Assembly: GCA_030734395.1 (NCBI GenBank)
Contig: JAUZTG010000034.1
Location: forward strand, 496,001-560,000
DNA length: 64,000 nucleotides
From: Sarocladium kiliense
Taxonomy: Eukaryota > Ascomycota > Sordariomycetes > Hypocreales > Sarocladiaceae
Reading direction: 5' to 3'
Part shown: positions 58,901-64,000 of the stretch, piece after piece
Layout: each line of letters opens with the position of its first letter
Position numbering within the stretch: the first letter of the stretch is position 1
The notes under the pieces: model-generated
Told to the model about the DNA's origin: nothing
Database searches by the model: none
What the model saw: the letters and a program-made list of their open reading frames with translations, nothing else
Position numbers and translations under genes: made by a program

Positions 58901-59616
58901 AAGGCAGACTGAATACGATGAATGCCATGGAAATGTCTCAAATGGTGGTTCAGGCTATGTGGGATCGCGATAGTCCTCTCAAGCAGATTCCTCACTTCAC
59001 CCCTGAGCGTGTCAAGACTGCAAACGACTTTGGGTATGTTACAATTGCCTCTTTGGCTACGGACAATGCTAACCTCTCCAACAGAATCAAGGACATTTTC
59101 GACTTCATGGAGGCCATGAACCCCGACGAGAACCCCGAGTACAAGAACCTTATCAAGGGTCTTGCGATGTCGCAGAAGGAGCTCGCAGAGGCTGCCAACT
59201 TCACCAACGACAAGTATCCGGATCTCGAACTTGAGCATGAGGTCTTGGATGAGGATGAGATTGTTGCAGGCGAGCCAGCTTACCTTGCCATCAAGATCAC
59301 CCGCAACCTGGACGAGGAGGATGGCGACTTCGACGCTACAGTTCACGCGCCTTTCTACCCCTCGAAGAAGACGGAGAATTGGTGGCTGGTCGTTGGCGAC
59401 GAGACGAACAAGAACCTGCTCGCTATCAAGCGTGTCACTATCGGCCGCGAGCTCTCTGTGAAGCTTGAGTACACCGTGCCGAAGGAAGGCCAACACGACC
59501 TGAAGCTTTTCCTGATGAGCGACAGCTACATCGGCGTGGATCAAGAGAGAGAATTCTCCGTTAAGGTGGCGGAGGGCATGGATGTGGACGAGGATGAGGA
59601 TGAGGACGAAGAGTAA
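52963..59616 (+). CDS. BRR2: Brr2, U5 snRNP DExD/H-box helicase
   Basis: One uninterrupted exon of 6,654 bp codes 2,217 residues, full length for Brr2/SNRNP200. The N-terminal region has an acidic insert (about 200-290). Cassette 1 carries Walker A APTGSGKT near 544, DEIH near 657, SATLPN and the QMLGRAGRP motif VI, then a winged helix and a Sec63 unit. Cassette 2 carries APTGSGKT near 1395 but DDIH near 1500 in place of DEIH, SVSLAN for SAT, and a degenerate motif VI (HMFGKALRP), as expected of the pseudo-helicase half. The second Sec63 unit ends in an acidic DEDEDEDEE-type tail. Brr2 unwinds U4/U6 to activate the spliceosome. The absence of introns in a 6.6-kb gene is notable because most neighbours have two to five. 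Confidence 0.97.
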   Translation: MSDQQRDVSQYKYSAMSNLVLQVDRRFVTRRNDEATGDPESLAGRLSIRDMGGRVAREEAPRPKRQPGMPDIQRGSMQEGEDILLREQKRRKAEAPQMRGTGVLGASEPLVEGIQYRPRTQATRATLDLIMSIVRTAMGDAPHDAIRSAADVALEYLKDDDMKDLDKKKEIDDALDVNLTPKQFNELLNLSKKITDYDAQDDDEDAEMGGADGDDAEMDERQGVAVAFDEDEDEDEGGIVNEVRDESSEDEDEDEEDQDAANGDNDLAIDQDEMILDAGDSKDNADDKDKLAIPARDIDAFWLQRQIGTLYPDVHEQTDKTKRALEILSGEPDEPGGEPKTLGDIENDLMELFDYEHNKLANELVHNKDKVYWLTRLARAEAAEERATIEREMVSEGLQWILNELRGTGSDEKRKGDIKMDIDVPASFTDAPKTERAEGQLVGGLQPKRTINLENLVFDQGNHLMTNPKVRLPEGSTKRSFKGYEEIHVPPPKKRNDPSDALIPITEMPEWARGPFGTTKSLNRIQSKCYPTAFQDDGNMLICAPTGSGKTNVAMLTILRELGKHRNPETGDIDLDSFKIVYIAPLKALVQEQVGNFGKRLEPYGVQVSELTGDRQLTKQQIAETQIIVTTPEKWDVITRKATDLTYTNLVRLIIIDEIHLLHDDRGPVLESIVSRTIRKTEQTGEPVRLVGLSATLPNYRDVASFLRVDPATGLHHFDGSFRPCPLRQEFVGVTDRKPIKQLKTMNDVCYNKVIEHVGKNRNQMLIFVHSRKETAKTAKFIRDKALENETINQILRHDAGSREVLNEAAGQATDKDLKDILPYGFGIHHAGMSRIDRTDVEDLFARGAIQVLVCTATLAWGVNLPAHTVIIKGTQVYSPEKGSWVELSPQDVLQMLGRAGRPQYDTYGEGIIITTQSEIQYYLSLLNQQLPIESQFVSKLVDNLNAEIVLGNVRTRDEGVEWLGYTYLFVRMLRSPGLYQVGAEYEDDEALEQKRVDLIHSAAIVLRKSNLIKYDEKTGRLQSTELGRIASHYYITHGSMETYNNLIQPQITTIELFRVFSLSAEFKYIPVRQDEKLELAKLLGRVPIPVKESIEEPHAKINVLLQAYISRLQLDGLALMADMVYVTQSAGRILRAIFEIALKKGWASVTKTALDLCKMAEKRMWPTMTPLRQFPSCPRDIIQKAERIDVSWSSYFDLDPPRMGEVLGLPRAGRTVCGLVAKFPRLEVQAQVQPMTRSMIRVELSLTPNFEWDDSVHGTAESFWILVEDCDGEDILYHDTFLLRKDYVESESKEHVVDFTVPITDPMPPNYFVSVVSDRWMHAETRLAIPFHKLILPEKFPPHTELLDLQPLPISALKVESYVNLYPEWKTFNRIQTQTFNSLFKTDQNVFVGAPTGSGKTVCAEFAILRHWMQDEPGRAVYIAPFEELVDVRFQDWQKRLSNLRGGKEIVKLTGETATDLKLLEKGDLILATPTQWDVLSRQWKRRKNVHSVELFIADDIHLLGGNMGYVYEIIVSRMHYIRTQLESSMRIVALSVSLANARDIGEWIDAKKHDIYSFSPHVRPVPLELHIQSYSIPHFPSLMLAMAKPTYLAITQMSPNQPAMVFTPSRKQTRMAARDILAACAADDDEDRFLHLDEQQMKPFLDRVHEEALAESLSHGVGYYHEALSVSDRRIVKYLYDQGAIQVLVASRDVCWELNSTAHLVILMNTQFFEGREHRYVDYPLSEVLHMFGKALRPSGDGRGRGVLMVPQVKRDYYKKFLNEALPVESHLHSYVHDAFVTEISTKMIESGDDAINWTTFTYFYRRLLANPSYYGLTSTTHEGLSNYVSDLVEDTLKELSESQIIDYDEEDGSVAPQNAAMIAAYYNISYITMQTFLLSLSERTKLKGILEIVTSATEFENVQIRRHEEGLLRRIYDRLPVKMKEPAYDSPHFKAFVLLQAHFSRMQLPIDMSKDQEVILSRVLSLLSAMVDIQSSEGRLNTMNAMEMSQMVVQAMWDRDSPLKQIPHFTPERVKTANDFGYVTIASLATDNANLSNRIKDIFDFMEAMNPDENPEYKNLIKGLAMSQKELAEAANFTNDKYPDLELEHEVLDEDEIVAGEPAYLAIKITRNLDEEDGDFDATVHAPFYPSKKTENWWLVVGDETNKNLLAIKRVTIGRELSVKLEYTVPKEGQHDLKLFLMSDSYIGVDQEREFSVKVAEGMDVDEDEDEDEE

Positions 59617-60298
59617 TGGAAATTTACAGGGAGTCAGCCATGCGTAGCAAACATAGAAAGCGCTTTGTGGGACAAAATAAGTAGTGTCAAGGTGCTCAGG
59701 GTCAGGAGCCATCAGTGGCTCTGAAGGACTATCGATTCCGCCGGGGATGTTGTTAGGGGACTGACTCGTTGAGGAGTTTTGGGATTGAATGAGAGCCATG
59801 TACATCAGATGAATTTGAATATTGCATTTGACTGCAAACGGGACGCAATTTCAGGTCGCTGGGCGTTCAGATGAGGCGTATCATGTCCTGCAGCGCCTTC
59901 TCTGCATCCAACCGCCGCCAATCCGTCGCGAAACTCTCATGAGGGAGACATATGATCACGTGACCCCGACCAGTGACGTTGAACCGCCTACGTGAGCTGG
60001 GCATCCTCCGCCGTGTTTTTCCTCCTCTCGTCATCACATACGAGCGCAACGCGGCAACATCGAGCATCCGTCAGCCTGCGTACAATCAGCCTCATAATTG
60101 TTTCCCTGCTTCCACGCGAAGCTTTCTGTGCATACCCATTGACCACGCTCCTCGCGCTCTTGCACAAAACGCGTCTCGCAGCCTCTTTACGCCACCTGCT
60201 AGATCAACAGCTCGTGCAGACCGATTTGTCTCGTGACACCTCGTGCGATTCTGGCGACGCCATCGGAACCCAAGATACACCTTCAATCTCGTTGAGCA
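59617..60298. other. intergenic region between BRR2 and the PWWP gene
   Basis: About 680 bp with the BRR2 3' flank and the promoter and leader of the next gene. A small imperfect inverted repeat (GAGCCA/TGGCTC) lies at about 59705-59725. No gene was seen. Confidence 0.45.
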
Positions 60299-62375
60299 AT
60301 GGCCGACCAAGCTTCCGACAAGGTTGACGCGACCGCGCCGGTTGTTGCAGCTCCAGCAGTTGCTGCCGATAACGTCGCGCCCGAACAAGGGGAGACCGCC
60401 CCTAAGGTCGAGGCAAAGACTGAGGAAGGTGACACTGGTAAGGAAGACAAGCCTACTGAAGGTGAGGAACAATTCCTTCCACTGCCATCTGTGATTGCGC
60501 AACTCGTGCTTGCCTGATGTTGGTGTAGCATGTGGTGGCGATTGCGACGATTGCCCCAACTACTCACACAACCTCTGGGACGCGTCGCTGACACAAGTTC
60601 AAACATCTAGAAGCAAAGCCGGACGATTCTGCGCTCAAGACGGACGACGCGACAGCTTCTGCTGAAACAGCAAAGACCGAGGAAAAGGCTGCCGATGCCG
60701 ATGTTGAGATGAAGGAAGCTCCTTCTGCAACTGAGGCACAGGAGGCTTCCACCGTTGGCAATGCCGCCGAGACTACTGCTGACCCGGCCGCGGATGCTGC
60801 TGCTACGGAGACACCCTCTGCGAAGAACAAGAACCGGCGCAAGTCAGCTGGTGGTGATACCAAGGGGAAGACGCTGAGCAAGAAGGCCTCCAAGGCAAAG
60901 ATCACGCACACCAACGCGAAGCCTGGCGACCAGTTCCTGGTAAAGCTGAAGGGCTTCCCTGCGTGGCCTGCTATTGTATGCGACGAAGACATGTTGCCAG
61001 AGGCCCTTCTCAAGAACAGACCAGTCACAGCTGCGCGCAAGGATGGTACCTACAACGAGAACTATGCCGAAGGTGGCAAGCGAGTCAATGACCGAACCTT
61101 CCCGGTCATGTACCTGCACACCTGGGAGTTGTGAGTGGTGACCCGGCGAGCTTTGGTGCAATCTTTATGCTGACACTTCCGTAGCGGCTGGGTGAACAAC
61201 AAGGACTTCACTGAGTTGACACCCGAGAAGGCAAAGGATTCGATCAACGACAAGATGAGGAAGGACCTGAAGGCCGCTTACGAGCTCGCTGCTGAAAGCC
61301 ACTCTGTGGAGCACTACAAGGACATGCTGCAGGGGTTCGAAGAGGAGGCTATCAAGCGCCAGGAAGCTGAAGCAGCTGCGGCCGCGACGCCGAAGAAATC
61401 GAAGAAGGCAAAGGCTGCCGACGACGACGTTGACATGGCTGATGTTGGAGAAAGCGCCAAGGCGAAGTCGAAGAAGAGGAAGGCCGATGAAGAGACAAGC
61501 GTATGCAGTCCAAAATCTTTCAAGATTGATATCCCGAGCTAACAATGTGTGCGTTTAGACACCCCAGCGTTCCGATTCTGTCAAGAAGCCGAAGATCAAG
61601 CTTAACACGTCGTCTACGCCGAAGGCCGCCAACGGGGCCAACGCTGCGAAGAAGGAGGACTCTGCAGCAAAGCCGGCGAAGGCCAAGAAGCAGAAGTCCA
61701 AAGATGGCTCAGAGAAGGAGAAGAGCCAGGAGAAGGACTCCAAGATGACTCCCGAGGAACGCCACGCCAGGAAAGAGGTATGCGAGGTCGAGAAGCGGAG
61801 AGTGTGAATTGGACTAATGAGTATTGTAGAAGGAGGTCATGTACCTGCGACACAAGCTCCAACGCGGACTTCTTACTCGGGATCAACAGCCCCAGGAGAG
61901 CGAGATGCAGCAGATGTCCGAATACGTGTCGATTCTCGAGAAACTCAAGGACCTCGAGGTCTCCATTATCCGCGCCACGAAGATCAACAAGGTCCTGAAG
62001 GCCATCTTGAAGCTGGAGACCATTCCTAAGGAGGAGGAGTTTAAGTTCAAGCCAAGGTCCCAAGCACTTCTCGAAAAGTGGAATAAGCTCATGGACGGCG
62101 ACTCTGGCGCCCCCAACGGCGTCAACGGTTCTGCTGAGGCCGAGAAGAAGCCCGAGTCCAACGGTTCGAATGCCGCGGCTGCCCCTGAGCCTGAAAAGGA
62201 TCAACCTGCCGCTGCACAAGACGAGGCGAAGACAGATGCGCCAAAGGCGTCGGAGGAGCCTGCTAAGACCGAGTCTGTAAGTGTTATATCGCTAGCGAAG
62301 GACACAGTACAAGGCTGATAGCTGATACCCCTACAGGCCACAACGACCTCTGAGCCCGTTGAAGCGACCGCATAA
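60299..62375 (+). CDS. PWWP-domain chromatin protein with TFIIS-N/LEDGF-like domain
   Basis: Six exons: 60299-60461, 60611-61130, 61185-61500, 61559-61777, 61830-62276 and 62337-62375, giving 567 residues with all junctions in frame. The N-terminal 150 residues are Ala/Glu/Lys-rich and disordered. The PWWP domain covers about 155-260: KPGDQFLVKLKGFPAWPAIV, then FPVMYLHTWEFGWV across an exon junction. PWWP domains bind methylated H3K36 nucleosomes. After a Lys-rich linker (KKSKKAKAA; KKRKADEE), residues 407-500 form a helical block (IIRATKINKVLKAILKLETI ... LLEKWNKLM) like the TFIIS N-terminal / LEDGF integrase-binding fold. The tail is Ala/Glu/Pro-rich. PWWP plus this helical domain matches the plan of LEDGF/HDGF-related readers that tether transcription factors to active genes; a similar role is inferred. 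Fungal relatives include Ioc4-type proteins. Confidence 0.85.
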
Positions 62376-63051
62376 TCGTTCATGAATGCCTTCGTGGTTC
62401 TCACAATGCGCCCTTTGACGCGATTTTTTTTTTCAAAATCACCAATGATATTGTTTCCACGGCGTCTGGAGTATGTTATTTTGCTATGAAGGTGGTTTAC
62501 AGAAGGGGAAATGTTGCTCGTGTGACTGCAGCCGTGTTGTATGAATATTTGTCTCCCTGCAAGGCTGGGAGGCTGCAACTGCGAGATCAGCTGTCATTTG
62601 GGAAGAGCACAGAGCTTGAGTGCGGAATACCTGTAGCTGGGGATGGCTTTCTTGCTTGGGGTTCAAGGATCGAAGAAAAGATGGTGTCGAGCTCGATGGT
62701 TGAGCTTGAGGGAGAGAGGAATAGTGCATATGGTATTTGAGTGAACACGACTTATTCTCATGAGCCAATGCCGCCCAGCCAGGGTGGACAGGATTTCGTT
62801 GACAAGTGAATGATGGACTTTGGAGTGACATTTATTCGGTAGGGGAAACTTTTCGTTGTGCCTGGTGCTCGTTTCTTCCCACTGCTTGTACGTATGCGAG
62901 GTGAGGTTGGCGATCTGGCAGCTGGCCCCGCAAAATTAAAGTGCCGATAGGGGCGCGCTCTCACTAAAACGCCCTGCCCAGTGCCCTGACAGACGCGTCT
63001 CCCTGTTCGACGACATCGCGTCACTACATCGGTTTCAGCAAGGCCAGCACA
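62376..63051. other. intergenic region before ORC3
   Basis: About 675 bp. It contains the PWWP gene 3' flank with a T-run at 62425-62434 and the ORC3 promoter. A plus-strand frame at 62486-62740 shows no family features and is not called. Confidence 0.45.
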
Positions 63052-64000
63052 ATGACTGAGCAAGAAGAAAAGGCGACAATCTTTGCACCGGAGGACCACC
63101 AGGTATGTTGAACTGATGCCTGCTCTGGAATTAGAGGATCAAAGGAGATGCTGATTCGTCTCTCTAGGTTGCCTATGTCTTCCACTCTGATGATGGTGAA
63201 GTCCGACCAGGGCGGTCTGCGAAGAGGAGGAAGGTGTCAAAGTCGACCTCCAAGTCTGCAAACCAGTCACAGGCAGTGGCGGAGTTTGTGCCGCTTCTGA
63301 ATGGCGCTGAGAAGGCCGCGGCTGTGCGCAAGAGGGAGCAGCTGTTCACTGAGGGCTGGGATGAGGTGCACGATCGAGTACAGGTATGGAAAGCGACATC
63401 TGTCTCTGAAGAAGCTAACCCTAATCATGATTCAGAGCCTTCTAAGGGAGTCCAACTCTGCGACTTTGGAGCAGGTCAAGAGCTTTGTAGGTGAAGCAAA
63501 GGTCGAGATGTGAGTCAGAATCACGGCTGTCACAAGTCACCGAACGCAACGGGACGGAAGCCTGACATATGATCTAGCACGGATAAGATACCCTCGGCCT
63601 TCATCATCACAGGCCCTGATATTGCTGCTCAAGACCTCCTCTTCGAGCAGCTGTCGGAGTCAATGCAACAGTCTCTCTCGAGCAAGTTCGTGAGACTGCG
63701 TTCTTCAGATGGCACCACTCTGAAGGCCACGTTGAAGAAGATTATCCGAGACGCTACGGCAAAGGCGGATGCTGCGGATGAGGATGACCTCCGTATTGGT
63801 ACTGGGCAAAATGTGAGCGTGGCCAGCTTCGTGCTCCTGCTGTAATGTCTACTGACTGATGGCCAGGAACGGCGATACCTCGACTACGACTTGGAGGCTC
63901 TCTATGCACTGGCCAGACAATCTGACTGTGAACATGTCTTCGTCGCCTTCCAGGACAGTGAAGGGTTCGAGAGCGGTCTACTCTCCGACCTGATCCTCTT
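63052..64000 (+). CDS. ORC3: origin recognition complex subunit 3, 5' part (cut by right edge)
   Basis: Five exons are visible: 63052-63102, 63168-63383, 63436-63509, 63578-63812 and 63867-64000 (continuing). About 236 residues are in the window. The N-terminus has a basic stretch (GRSAKRRKVSKSTSKSA, a likely nuclear signal). The conserved Orc3 block follows: IPSAFIITGPDIAAQD, then FVRLRSSDGTTLKATLKKII and YDLEALYALA. Orc3 is an AAA+-like subunit lacking a working ATPase site and is part of ORC, which marks replication origins and loads MCM. Introns are 52-68 nt, all with GT-AG ends. Confidence 0.9.

Noticed and set aside
58759..59805. 348-codon minus-strand ORF over the BRR2 3' end
   Set aside because: Mostly a shadow of the second Sec63 unit; no independent features.
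1..64000. CRISPR arrays, tRNA/rRNA genes, intact transposons
   Set aside because: Reading the window showed no regularly spaced identical repeats, no tRNA-like B-box arms and no transposase or reverse-transcriptase motifs; a tRNAscan and a repeat search would settle it.

Overview
The window is a nuclear chromosome segment of a filamentous ascomycete (Pezizomycotina). The evidence is short spliceosomal introns (about 50-150 nt, GTRNGT donors, CTRAC-type branch sites just before the acceptor), fungal-specific families (CRZ1, MDM31, alternative oxidase, GH128, a short secreted tyrosinase) and intergenic spacing of 0.1-3.3 kb. A Dothideomycete-like genome would fit, but the sequence alone does not prove the class. 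I recognised no tRNA, rRNA, CRISPR array or intact transposon.

Left part (0-22.4 kb): PNO1/DIM2 (40S biogenesis, minus) and MDM31-like (mitochondrial inner membrane, plus) diverge from one promoter region. Then come the translation factor eIF3j/HCR1 (minus), alternative oxidase, the calcineurin-responsive zinc-finger regulator CRZ1, an MDR-type oxidoreductase, a small conserved hypothetical with an overlapping uORF, and a gamma-glutamylcyclotransferase-like protein. Long gene-poor stretches (2-3.3 kb) separate AOX, CRZ1 and the 22-26 kb region.

Middle (25.8-39 kb): a very large, disordered, repeat-built protein of about 1,895 residues carries some 18 copies of an acidic-WG / KKDKKKKK unit and contains a GC-AG intron. 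It is followed by four genes for secreted or surface proteins: a GH128 glucanase, a DUF3472-like secreted protein, a tyrosinase and a single-pass membrane protein.

Right-middle (39.3-49.1 kb): a striking 1,584-residue fusion joins an indoleamine-2,3-dioxygenase-like domain, a cytochrome-P450-reductase-like FAD/NADPH module, cytochrome b5 and an unassigned helical tail. After it lie a 5'-incomplete secreted-type beta-rich protein and a hypothetical gene interrupted by an in-frame TAG.

Right (49.5-64 kb): a dense housekeeping block contains RFC2 (clamp loader), a coiled-coil protein, intronless BRR2 (spliceosomal helicase), a PWWP plus TFIIS-N/LEDGF-like chromatin protein and ORC3 (cut by the right edge). 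The most promising undescribed item is the IDO-reductase-b5 fusion, whose order suggests a self-sufficient heme dioxygenase. The WG-repeat protein is second.
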